A DNA stretch of 64,000 bases from Piromyces finnis (lineage: Eukaryota; Neocallimastigomycota; Neocallimastigomycetes; Neocallimastigales; Neocallimastigaceae), in assembly GCA_002104945.1 (NCBI GenBank), contig MCFH01000008.1, forward strand, positions 1,108,501-1,172,500, read 5' to 3'. Made by a program: the position numbers and the translations under genes. The stretch's first letter is position 1, and each line of letters starts with the position of its first letter. Below the pieces are notes generated by a model. It made no database searches. It was not told where the DNA came from and saw nothing but the letters and a program-made list of their open reading frames with translations. Below are positions 30,865 through 43,040 of this stretch, piece after piece.

Positions 30865-31412
30865 AAAAAAAGACAAATATAATATTTTTATATAAAATAT
30901 TATTAGATTTTATCATTTAAATACAATTAAAAAAATTGTTTTTAATTTTTTATTATATATTTATAAAAAAAAGTTGAAATAGATTAACTATTATTATTGA
31001 TAATAAATAATCCCATAATAAACTAAACTATTAATATAACAAATAAATGCTCTATTATGATCTTTAATAACATAAATTTTATTTTTCTCTTCAAATTTGG
31101 TTTTATATTTTTCATTCTTATATTAATTATTAAATTAAAAAATTTTTAATGTAAATATTGCTAAGTCAATTTACTATAAATATAAAAATAATTAATTTTA
31201 ATCTATTGTAAGAATTTGTTTTTTTTTTAAATATTTAAAAAAGTTCTTTTAATAATTAATTCTATTTTTAATTTATAAATTTTGTTATAAATTACAATAA
31301 TATTATTTTTTTTATTTATTTATTTATTTTTGTTTATGTATCTTATTGTAAATACACCAAAATATCAAATATAAAAAGGCAAAATATATATTGAATATAC
31401 CTTTTAAAAAAA
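30865..31412. other. Intergenic region
   Basis: Spacer between two genes on the same strand. Short A and T runs only; TATTTATTTATTTATTTTTG near 31315 is a small tetranucleotide repeat. Confidence 0.5.
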
Positions 31413-33962
31413 ATGGAATATGAATTTATTGAACAGACTTCAAAAAATGCAAATATAAATGTTTGTTTATATAAATCGCTTAATACTTTAATAAATGCAT
31501 TAGAAGAATTACTTCAGTCAAAAAAAATTCAGGAAGTTTATGGAAAAATCTATAATTCATCAGCAGTTTATAAGAAGGTGAATTATAAAAAACAACCAAA
31601 TAATAATTTTAAATTTTCATTCAATAATAAATTAACTTCAAGTAATAATATTTTATCAAAAAGAAAACGTCATTATGAAGATATTATATATAAGGAAAGT
31701 AAATCGCAGCGCCTTTCAAATTATTTATCAAATCATTTAAGAGTAATGAATGTTCAAACATACCCAAATTCTCAATTTCAACCTGAAAAGAATTCCAAAT
31801 TTAATTATAATCAAAAAAATATATTTATAAATGAAAATCGTAAGTATAAAATAATATATAAATTAATGTATAAATTAAATATTTTATGGAAATAATTAAA
31901 TCTCATTAAATGATATATTTATTCTTTAAAATAGTTAATTATAATAATAAACCATTAATAAATGAAAATTCTCAATATAAATTGAATCTAATTCAGGAAA
32001 AGAATAAATTTAATGATTTGAGTAATAAATTTAATTATGATATATATATAAATCGATCAGTAAATACAATATATCAATGGATGGAATATCAAAAAGAAAA
32101 GCTTGGAATGAATGAAGAAGAATATAAGAAAGAATGGGAAATTAAAAGAAGTAAACTTGAATATAACATATCATTATTTGAAAATAGTGTTTTAAAGGAT
32201 TCTTATGATGACATGAGATCTATCATTCAAGAAATAGTCGTTTCATTGGAGTATCTTTCTGGTGGTTGTGTTGAGGAATTAAAAGTGGGTATATTATATT
32301 ATAAATACATAATAACATTATATTATTAATTATAAAATTTATCTTTATTAATATTATTTTTTTTATTAATTGTTATGGCAAAAAAAAAATAATTACTATT
32401 AATATTTTTTAGGATTTAATACCAGCATGGAAAAATTCACATTATTATATTTTTAGCACTCTAAATTATATTCAGGTAAATTTTTGTAAATAGTAAAAAG
32501 AGTTTAAAAAAATAAAAAGAATAAAAGAAATTCATTTATTATTATTAATCGCTTTTTAATTTATTAATTATAGATTGTAGAAGATATGAAAGATTTTATA
32601 TCAACATCTTATGAAATGAATGATTCTATTGATATATATATATTTAACCTAAAGGAAATTATTAAAGATAAGAAAGAAAAATATAATGATATTTTAAAGA
32701 CCAATGGAAAATATTGGAGATCCATGAGTTTTCCTGTTAATGAAAACTTAATAAATGAAGTTAAAAATAGGATTTACTCATATTTATATATTGGTCATTT
32801 AAAAATGAATCAATTACTAGATGAAAATAACATATACCAATGTAATTATAATACAAAAAATCCAGTTATAATCAAGGTAAAATAGAATTATAATTTATAC
32901 TAAGTATTTTCACTGATAATTAAATGTATATCTTTATATAAATGTTATTAAGAATTTATATATATTTACTTAATTTTTTTTATATATAAATAATAAATAA
33001 CTGAATATAAATAGTGGATGGAAAATTTATTTGAATTATTTCAACTTTCTGAAGAATGCTTTGAATTCATAGATGATTCATGTCCTAATAATCTAGTTGG
33101 TCAATTATTAATCTCTATAATTTATTATTTAAAACATTCACTTTTTTTATTAAAAAGTAATGATATTTTAATTGTAAATAATCAATTAGTAACCAAAATT
33201 AAAAATGAAGCACAGTATTTTGTTTTATTTGAAAATTGTTTACAAATACTAAGATTTATAAATACTATTTTTACTAAAAATTCGGAAATTGCTTATAATA
33301 TGATAAATTCAAATATAATGAATAGTGAAGAATTTAAAGAGAATTTAAACACATTCATTAAGATTAACAATTCAGACGAACAAATGGACAATAATCAAAT
33401 ATATATAAAATTCAGAAAATTAATTGATTTATTCCCTCAAATAATTACAGAACTTGGAATAAATTTATTTCTTCAAATACCCAATATTAATAATGTATCA
33501 AGAATTAAATTAGGAATATCGCTAAGTTATAAATTTATTAAATTAATTTCTGATATATCTGTAAGTAATTTAGAAAAAATAAATGAAATCAGAAAACAAA
33601 ATCATTTGAATAAAGAAGAGTTTACTATAATTACAAATGATAAATTAAATAATAAAAACACCAATTTTGATGACCCTGATAATGCAATATTAAATAGTAC
33701 AAGTAGTAGCTGCAGTAGTTATATCGATAATAATTTTGATTTAGATTGGAGAGGTTCAACAAAAAATAACATAATGGATGATCCAAAAATCAATGATATT
33801 ATTAAATATTATTTAAAAATTAACTATGGTGAACTACAACGTATTCAAGTATGTATATTAAAAAATATATATATTCATATTTATATACTAAAACTAAAAA
33901 TATTTTCTTAATAATATTATTAAATATAGAAAATACAAGAATATATTGAAGAATCATTTTAA
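31413..33962 (+). CDS. Unrecognised 669-residue helical protein
   Basis: Six exons, 31413-31839, 31935-32284, 32413-32475, 32574-32876, 33015-33848 and 33930-33962, join in frame. The second exon must use the GTGGGT donor at 32285, because the nearby GTATAT would shift exon 3 into a stop. I do not recognise the family. The first 140 residues are basic and Asn/Ser-rich. From about 165 the protein is strongly helical and charged: QWMEYQKEKLGMNEEEYKKE, then SLEYLSGGCVEELKDLIPAW, KDFISTSYEMNDSID, and WMENLFELFQLSEECFEFID. A long hydrophobic helical block follows to about residue 540. A Ser/Asn linker and a short helical tail complete it. The non-repetitive central part looks conserved rather than random, so a structural or scaffold role is likely. 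It follows the kinase gene on the same strand and converges on MIF2. Confidence 0.75.
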
Positions 33963-33974
33963 TTCATATAAAAA

Positions 33975-34010
<36 letters not shown>

Positions 34011-34465
34011 CATGTTTATATTATTTTTATTTATTAATAACAGTACATTTGTTATTATGTTATAATTTATTAATATAATATTACTATCTATCTATAACAA
34101 ATGGTTAAAGCCTTAATGTGTATAGTATTAAGTGAAAAAATAAATAAGTTTAATTAAAACGAAAATGATTAAAAACTTTATATTTTTATTATATTTTTTT
34201 AACATGAAAATGTTATGATTCAATTAATTAATTCATATTTTGTTATAAATTTTAATAACATATTTTATTTTGATAGTATTAAAAAGAATGTTCATTTTAT
34301 ATATATTTTTAGTTGGAAAAGATAAATTCACCTTTAAATATCTAAATTATTATTATCTTATTATCTTATATAATTATATTTATTTACAAAATATTTAAAA
34401 ATACTGCTTTAATTTATAATTACTTTTATAATTTTTCTAAATAAATCCCAAATACATTAATATAT
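33963..34465. other. Convergent 3' spacer
   Basis: Spacer between the 669-residue gene and MIF2. A run of 32 A at 33977-34008 begins 14 bases past the first gene's stop. Nothing else is seen. Confidence 0.5.
33977..34008. repeat. Poly(A) tract, 32 A, just past a stop codon
   Basis: Uninterrupted A homopolymer in the sense orientation of the upstream gene. Similar tracts lie past the stops of the PMT2, SF3A1 and PRP43 genes. Confidence 0.9.
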
Positions 34466-37400
34466 TTATTTCCCCTTTTGAATTGAATTATATAAATCTT
34501 TTGCTTTTGATCCTTTTAAATTTATAATACCTAATAAAAATTAATGAATAATTAGTATATAGATCATTAAATTATTATTTACTAATAGTATAGATTATTT
34601 ATAATTTTATTTTTTTTTTTTTTTACTCATACATATTATATTTACCTCAAATAATCATTTGGATACGTTATTATGATATATATATATATTAAACTTTGAA
34701 TAACTTCATAAAATTAATTTACTTTATTTTATTGTTGTCTTTGTTTTTTTATTTTTGTTATTATTCTTCCTTTTACTTTTATTTCTGTTTTTATTATTAC
34801 TGTTATTATTTTTATCGTTATTATTATTATTATTATTATCGTTATTATTATCGTTATTATTATTGTTATTATTATCGCTATTTTTGTCGTTATTATTAAT
34901 GTTATTATTATTGCTATCATTATCGGTATTATTGACATTTTTGCTAACATCCTTATTATATTCATTTCTTACTTTAAATTGGATGAACCATATTTTTGAT
35001 TCTTTATCTTTTATATTCTTGATCATATATTGATTCCCTATAAAATAAAGCATTAATTAATATATATTAATAAAAATATTATTTATTTCAAAATTAGTAA
35101 TATTAAAAAAGTAAAATTTCATTCTGTAAAAACTAATTTAAATAATATTAACCTCTAGGAATCATAAAATGATCACCTGCATATGCATTGAATGTTGTTT
35201 TATGAATTTGAACAGAAATTTCACCAGTCATAACGAAAAAAAACTATTTTTTTTTTATTATCATTTTATCAAATATATTAATTAATTGATACCATATATA
35301 TTTTATAATTTATAAATTTAAATGTAACTCACTAATATATTATCTTTTGAATTTCTATTTGGCTTAAATGAACCTTTTGGAAATAACAATAATCCAGTAG
35401 CATAAGTTAAATCCTCAGAAAATATTCTTGTAAATTTATAGGTACTATTATTAACAGGTTGAGGTTCTAGCATTTTTTGGGTAGCAACAAGTTCTATTGA
35501 GTTATACATTAATGTCAATTAAATAATTATACATAATAATATATATTAGGAAAAATATTAAATTAGTATTAAATTATATTGAAAATATATATATATATAT
35601 ATTAAACTAATCTTTTTAAATAATATAATATAATTTATAATTATTTCTGCATATCGAACAATTACTTTGTTTTACTATTTTATTTGTTTTTACATCAAAT
35701 ACTGTAATTTCAGTTCTGTAGTCACGAGAATTAGACATTGAATAATCTATTTCATTTAAATCATTTAAACCTTTGATTGGACTTGTTGTTGCATTTACCA
35801 TTTTAACTACTGGGCGTGGTTTTTCATTTTCATCTTCTTTCTTAATTGTTTTTTTAGTTCTTTTTTTCTTTCTCGTCCATTGATTCTTTTCTTCTTCTTC
35901 TTTTTCTCTTTTTAATTGCCTTTCCTTTATTTGTTCTTCATTTAGTATTAATAAATCTTCGGGTCTTTCACCTTCCCAATATTTACATGGTGGTATCCTT
36001 TTTCTTGAACTTTTTCTTAATTGTACTCCTTCATCATCATCATTTCGTTTTCTTTTATTGGAACTTGTACTTGAAGCGGATTTCCCTTTTCTCTTACTTT
36101 TTTGCTTTAATATTGGTATATTGATTTGAATATTTATCTCTTTATCATTAATATTCTCTTTATCACTTTTATCAGATAAATTTTCTTCAATATTATTAAT
36201 ATCTACTGGAAGTTCATTATCTAATAGATCATTTTGGTTATAATTAGTGAAATCGTTTGGAATATCAACATCATAATTATCTACAACATTATTATCATTA
36301 TCATTATTAATCATTTCATTTGAAATACTATTTATGTTTTTATTTACTGATGAAAATGTCTTGAAAATTTCACTATTATTATTTTCATTTGGCAGATCTA
36401 AATTTTGATTTTCTACTTCCTTATTAGCAATTTCTTCTTTACTTATACTATTGATAGAATTTTCAATTGGATTCTTATTTTGATTAATATTATTTATATC
36501 CAAAATTACCGATTTATTTTTCAAATTACTATTTTTTTCATATTTATTCTGAGCTACTTGAGCTATTGAATATGTTGATTCTCTAGCTATACTCATTTCT
36601 GAAGTACTATTACTACTCATATCTTCATATTCATTTTGTAAATTTTGATTTTGATCAACAATATCATTTTCTACAAAATTAGTTAAAAATCTTTTGTTAT
36701 TGTCTCCAGTAATTAATAATCTTTCGGATTTTCTTCTCGATTGTTTTTTCTTACTTGATAGCGATTGTATATTTTGATATTCTAAATTTGGAGATAACTC
36801 ATGATTTTTATCTTTATTTTTATTTTTATTATCATTTAAATAATATGTAACTTCTCCTGAATCTCCACTTTCATATTCATATGCATCATCTGATTCTGAA
36901 TTGGATGAATAACGTAAATCAAGTTCTGTTTCGGTATCTGAGATTCCATATTTATTTTGTAATTCAAAATTATTTGAAGATTTTCGTTTTTTATTATTAA
37001 CATTTATTATAAATTCATCATCAGAAGATGATTCGGTTTCAAATACATCTTTTTCATTATCACTACTTTCACTTTCTCCTTTTATATCTTCATCATACTC
37101 ATATATTTTATCATGAGTTATTGAATTTAAATTTTCTTGGTTATTAATTTCATTACTTGAATTTGTATTAGATTTTGCTTCCTGTAATGTTTCATACGAA
37201 TATAAAGATTCATTTTCATTATTTAATTTTGAAGCCTTCAATACTGAATTTAATACAGGTGTCATATCAATTTTTGATTTTGAAGGTGTTTCATTTATAA
37301 TTTTTTGAAGTCTTTCTGCAGCCTCTGTTAAAATTTGATTAATTAATTAATAATTAAATATTCATTATATTTATCAATTCTTGATTTAACTAATATAATA

Positions 37401-38260
37401 ATAAATAAATAAAAATGTTTTTATTTACCTTCAAGTGACATAGATATTTCTTTATTATTGTCCTTTATTTTTTTATTATCTATAAGTGTATTCGTATTCA
37501 AATTATATTCATTTAATAATGAAAATTTATTTTAAGATTAAAAATTTAAAATTACTCTTACTTTGAATTAAATTCGTATCTTTTTGTTCATCATCCTTTG
37601 TACTTATTTCATTTTCTTCAATATTTTCATTAATAATAGTACTATCATCAATTCCATCGGTTAACTCGTCAAATTCATCAAAATTATTAAAATCATCCTT
37701 ATCATCTGGGTCATCACTTTCTGATTCATCTTCACCAAAGAAATCTGATATATTATCCATTCCATCTGAATCTTTTTCTACACTTTTACGTCTCTTTCCT
37801 GTCTTCCTGTTTTTTATTTTTTAAAATAATTTTTCAGATTTATATAGTATATATATATATATTGTAATTATTATTTGAAAACTTTACTAGTAAAAAAAAA
37901 AAAAACCTAATTCTTTTCTCAAAATGATAATAAAAGATTAATAAATGTACTAATTAATTTACTTATATATAAATACCTTCCAACATTAGCAATGTCATAA
38001 AAATAACTTAAATGTTTCTCTGGCATTAACATATACTAATAATAAAACAGAAAAATTGAACAATTTTATATTGAATGGATTAATATTTATAAAAATGTTT
38101 TAAATTCAATTAATATTTATATAGAAACAAAAATTATAATAGAGAAAATATTTATTTATGAATCTTAAATACTATTCTTTACATTATCAACATTACTCTT
38201 ATTAGAATAAGAGTCTTGTGAGCTTGAATTTCTCTCAATCAGAGAAATTTCCATATTCAT
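34466..38260 (-). CDS. MIF2: Inner kinetochore protein CENP-C/Mif2
   Basis: About nine exons on the minus strand: 38260-38183, 38035-37977, 37806-37562, 37479-37429, 37324-35666, 35493-35333, 35243-35153, 35037 to about 34801 (or 34777), and 34530-34466. The model gives about 881-889 residues. The N-terminal Mif2 block has HLSYFYDIANVGRKTG and DSDGMDNISDFF. A long acidic, Asn/Ser-rich region follows. The CENP-C motif lies at about residues 581-596, RKSSRKRIPPCKYWEGE, which binds the CENP-A nucleosome. A C-terminal cupin dimerisation domain from about 705 has ATGLLLFPKGSFKPNRNSKD, then MTGEISVQIHKTTF and MIPRGNQYMIKNI. After the cupin this protein continues into an Asn/Asp-rich tract; the final intron and last exon (ending in SIQKGK) are less certain, because either of two donors preserves frame. 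Confidence 0.88.
35967..36017 (-). other. CENP-C signature motif
   Basis: Within MIF2 exon 5. RKSSR, the Pro-Pro pair and the Tyr-Trp pair match the CENP-C motif that contacts the H2A/H2B acidic patch and the CENP-A tail. Confidence 0.9.
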
Positions 38261-38412
38261 AAATTATCACTTTTTAATTATTTAAGATATAAAAAATTTT
38301 TTATAAATTTTTATATTTAATTAAACATATTATTCAAATTATAATAATTTCATAATTTAAAAAAAAAATTTTATATGTAAAATTATTGATATTATTTTAC
38401 TGCTCAATATAT

Positions 38413-38459
<47 letters not shown>

Positions 38460-38884
38460 TTTTTTTTGAAATATAATATATAAAATAAAGTATATAAAAT
38501 AAAGTTTTCATTTCCTATTTACAAAAACTATATTTCTTTTGAAATTTGATAATAATTAAACTTTATTGTTTTTGAAAAAAAATTGAAAAAAAAAAGATTT
38601 ATTAATTTGTTTATATAACCATTCATTTTTAAATTTCGTAGTAATTCTTTAAATTGTACTTTTAAAATTTTCAATATCAAAGCATCTATTAATACCATTA
38701 TTTATCACCAATATATGAATATACATAAAGCTTCATATATAACTGATTATTACATGATTTAAAATATATAATAATTGTTAAACAATGTTGTTTCAATAAA
38801 TAAATTTTAAATAAATTAAAAGCATATTATTATAATAATCATTACTTAATAATTAATTCTTAAATCAATATCAGTAATTCAAAA
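38261..38884. promoter_or_regulatory. Divergent promoter region, MIF2 and 1236-residue gene
   Basis: 624 bases between two start codons that point away from each other. It contains an ATTT tetranucleotide array at about 38411-38460. A shared promoter is inferred from geometry; I see no specific binding site. Confidence 0.5.
38411..38460. repeat. (ATTT)n tetranucleotide array
   Basis: About 12 uninterrupted units in the divergent spacer. A second, longer array of the same unit occurs in an SF3A1 intron. Confidence 0.9.
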
Positions 38885-41179
38885 ATGATGAAATTAAGTA
38901 AAATTGAGAAAATAGGACAACCCCCGATTTTTCCTGATAATAATGTAGAAACCTACTTTATTCCGTCATCTCATTCACCCAAAAAAAATTCTATTAAAAA
39001 TGCAAGTAGTACAGAAACAATTAAAAAAGATATACCAATTTCGTCCATTATACCATCAAATAAATTAGAATTAGATGAAAATTTATCTTTTATATGTGAA
39101 CCAATTTATAAACCCTCTTTCTTTTTTTCAAAAAAGTAAATATTACTAATGATTATAAGTTTTTCGTTATAAATATATAAATATAAAATATATTTTATTT
39201 ATATATTATTCTTATTATATAATTAAAGAACAGAATTACATGAGATTATAAATAAAGAAAAAAAAGATATTAATAATCTTGAAAAATCTAGTATTAATGA
39301 TAAAAGTGATAAAAATAGCGATCAAAAAACTATGATAAAATCGAAAAGTAATGATTCAATTGCAATAAGAAAAAGAGAATTAGAAAAAAGGAATAAAAGG
39401 AATGAACCTTTATTGAAAAATTCAATTAAAGACTTAAGAAATTGTTATGATGATTCATTATCATCATCAAAAATTAAAGGAAAGAAAAAAGCAACTAAAA
39501 CTCTGAAGAAAAGTAGCTCTTCAATATTAGCTACCTCAATGCCAAACTCTTCTTCAACTACTCTAACAAGAAATAGTTCATATGACCCAGAAAAGGACGA
39601 ATTAAAAAAAAAAAGCAATGCTAAAACACCAAATGAAAAGAAAAAAATGACCATGAAAAAACCAATTAATTATTTAAAAAGTAATAGTAAATCATCTTTG
39701 AATACTAAAAGTAGATATTTACTAACTAGTAATTCAAGTAATAAAATAAGAAAAGAAAAAGTTTCTAGTGATAATGGAAAGGTTATTAATAAAAAGAAAG
39801 GAAGTATGAACGTTTCTCTTCCATTATCCGTAACTATTCCATACACATCTATTAAAAAAGTCAGTAAACCATCTTCAAAAGGGCTAAAGGTGAAAAGTTC
39901 TGGATCTACTATTGAAAGAAAAAATATATTAAATAAGGGACTATCAGAAAGAAAAAGAGTAAAATCTATCCCTTTAAATATATCTGTATCTGTATCAGCG
40001 TCAAACATTGATAATGTTAGTAATGAAAGTCTCAGTAGTAATAATAGTATTGAAGAAAATGGCTTTGATAGTAGTTATTGTAATAATAGTTTTAATAATT
40101 ATGATAATAATTTACCTAATAATATTCAATATTGTAATCCTGATAATGATGAAAATGTATCAAACATTATGAATAAAAATAATTTTATAATTGAAAATAT
40201 TATTGTAAATAATGAAAATGAGGAATTATATTCAACATCACCACCTCAAATAGAAACCGATATAAACATAAATAATAATGATTCAAAAAGCATAGATGAA
40301 AGCTTTAAATCTGAGGATGAACAGCAAAGGCAAAACTTTTTTAGTAATTTAAGCCACAATAAAATTAATTATTCAAGTAGTGAGACTGATAAAATGTATT
40401 ATTACTCTTTAAAGGATAATGAAGATGATAAGACTATATATTATGATCATAATGAAGAAAATAAAGAAAATAATAATATTAATAAGAAAATAATAAATAA
40501 AAACATTAATAACATTATTCAAAAATCAAAAAAAAACTTATTAAAAAAGACAGGAAATAATACAGATATGTGGTCAATAAAAAGTGAACCTATTGATTAT
40601 TCAGAAAATGAAAATAAAAAAGCTATAACTTATCAAAAATCAATACTTAAAAAAACACAGACAGTAAATTATATATCTAATGATGGATTATATAACAATG
40701 ATGAATATGTAAGTAGATACATAGCAGTATTATTGTGAATAATTTTTTAATGTAATTTTTAATATGCTTACCAATTATAAATTAGAATATTACATATAAT
40801 ATGCCACCTGATTATAGCATGATCCCAAGTTCTCCTCCTAGATCAGAAAATCTAATACCATCTGCACCACCATCAATGTATGAAGATAAATATGTTGATA
40901 AGCAAATCCAAATAACAAATGAAATAATAAAAGAAACAAAAAATATTGCACGAAGTATTATCAGTATAAAATCTCTTTGCTCCAATAATCAAAATAAAAA
41001 ATGTATTAATATTGAAGAAAATAATGATGGGTCATTACCATTGATTGATAATAATTTATTTGAAACAGAAAATGAAGATTATCGAAATCAAAATAAAATA
41101 ATCCAAAATAACTCAAATAAACAAATATTATCAGAAGATTATAATAATTATGAAGATGAAAATATGAAATTTATTGATG

Positions 41180-41215
<36 letters not shown>

Positions 41216-43040
41216 GTAATAATAATAATACTATAAACAATAACAATAACAATAATAATAATAATAATGATGATGATGATGATGATGATGATATTAATAA
41301 TAATAATGGTATAAACAACAACAACAATAACAACAATAACAATAACAATAACAATAACAATAATAATAATAATAATAATAATAATGATCAAAATATATGG
41401 TATAATTTAAATCAATATAATAAATTTAATGATATTAATCAAAACCCAGATTTATATAATCAACAATTACTACCGCAACAGCCTATGTTAGAATATAATA
41501 ATACATTTAATGAAACAAATAATATTCAAAATTTACAAGCAGCACACTTGCCACTTAACTCAAGAAAATTAGCATCATTTTATTATAAAAATTATAATAT
41601 GAATTATGGAAATAGTAATAATAATATATATCAATATGAAGATTTTTGTAAATATAATCATTCATATCAAAATAATAATAACTTTATTTCTACTACTACT
41701 AATAATAATAATAATAATAATAAAAGTAAAGAAACGAAAAAGAATCAGCAGTATAATAGGCGTATGAAATTAAAGCATTCATATAAACCATTAACAGATG
41801 AAATTGATGACAATGACTACAATAAGTCGCTTAAAGATGAACAAATTGATATAGAGTTTAAAAGAAAAATATTAACGAAGAACTCCTCTTATATGTTATA
41901 CGTAGCTGGTCAAGATGAACATCTCGTAAAATTAAAAATCCCTAAACTAGATCCGAAAATATCTTATGTTCCAAACACTACAACTATACGTAATAATCAT
42001 CCAGATTTAGGAAAAGTTAAAGATGTATACGACTATTTTAATAATGATCATCAACCTATAGAAGAGCCAACTAATAATAATGAATTTTTTCAACAATTAT
42101 TAAATTCCATTAATAAACCAAAATTTGCAGTTACTATAGTCGGTAAGTTTTTTTTTAATATTAATTAATTCAATTTTCCAGTTTATAGAAAATGTAGACG
42201 AAAACTTTTTGACAATTAATAATTTCTTTTTTTTTATAATAATGTAAGGTTATCATCCCTGTTCAAGATTAAATTTTAATTATTATGACAATTTAAATAT
42301 GGGTAAAAATTGGAAAATGGAATGTACTCATATGTCTAGATTTAAGAAACCAACATTTAAGATACAAATTAATTTAGAAAATATTGTAAACGAAAACTGG
42401 ACTGAAATGTGTGTAGATAATGGTTATTTATATTCTTCTGATATACCAACATTTAATAATATTATTGATACATATATTAAATCAAGTAAACCAATAAAAA
42501 AAATAGAATTAATAACAGTAAGTATTCATATATTTTATTCTAATTTTATTTTTATTTTTATTTTTTTTTTTGTCTTCTTTTTTTTTTTTTCTTTCTAAAT
42601 GTATAAAAAATATTTAATCTTAAAACGCCATATGTTAAGTCAATAAATAATTAATTCTTTTTAATTAATATATATTTAAACAATAGAAAGTAATATTTAA
42701 TAATAGATTAGAATTTGAAAGCGAAGTACAAAAAATGTTTTTAAGTGTTGGTTATTATGATAAAATTGATTTTATCTATCATACATCGAAATCTGGAATT
42801 TGTATAGAAAAAGGCAAAAAATTTAAAGATTTTGACGATAACACATGTTGGACTTTCCTCATATGGATCTATATGTGGTGCATTGTTTGGTATCCAATTA
42901 TGTGGTGTATATCTGGACCAAATTTGCCACCTATGATAGCATATTATGAAGCTAATGTGGATCTAAATATATTAAAATGCATTGAACCACTTATTCTAGA
43001 AGGAGCAAGTCAACAGGATTTATTTGTTGTAACAATATAA
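38885..43040 (+). CDS. Unrecognised 1236-residue Asn-rich protein with Trp-rich C-terminal membrane-like segment
   Basis: Five exons, 38885-39135, 39229-40708, 40786-42142, 42249-42517 and 42687-43040, keep frame throughout. Residues 1 to about 570 are basic and Ser/Lys/Asn-rich. A short Pro-rich block follows: MPPDYSMIPSSPPR and SAPPS. Then come long polyasparagine tracts broken by a run of eight Asp (about 41168-41391). The last 250 residues are non-repetitive and look folded: YHPCSRLNFNYYDNLNMG, KKPTFKIQINLENIV, LEFESEVQKMFLSVGYYD and FIYHTSKSGICIEKGKKFK. A very hydrophobic Trp/Cys-rich stretch, CWTFLIWIYMWCIVWYPIMW, lies near the end and could be a membrane hairpin. The Pro-rich block plus this tail reminds me of an uncharacterised fungal membrane-associated family, but I cannot name it. 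Confidence 0.75.

Noticed and set aside
34755-35033. Plus-strand Leu/Phe-rich open frame that looks like a membrane protein
   Set aside because: It is antisense to the Asn-rich tail of CENP-C; the Leu/Phe content comes from the complement of Asn/Lys codons.
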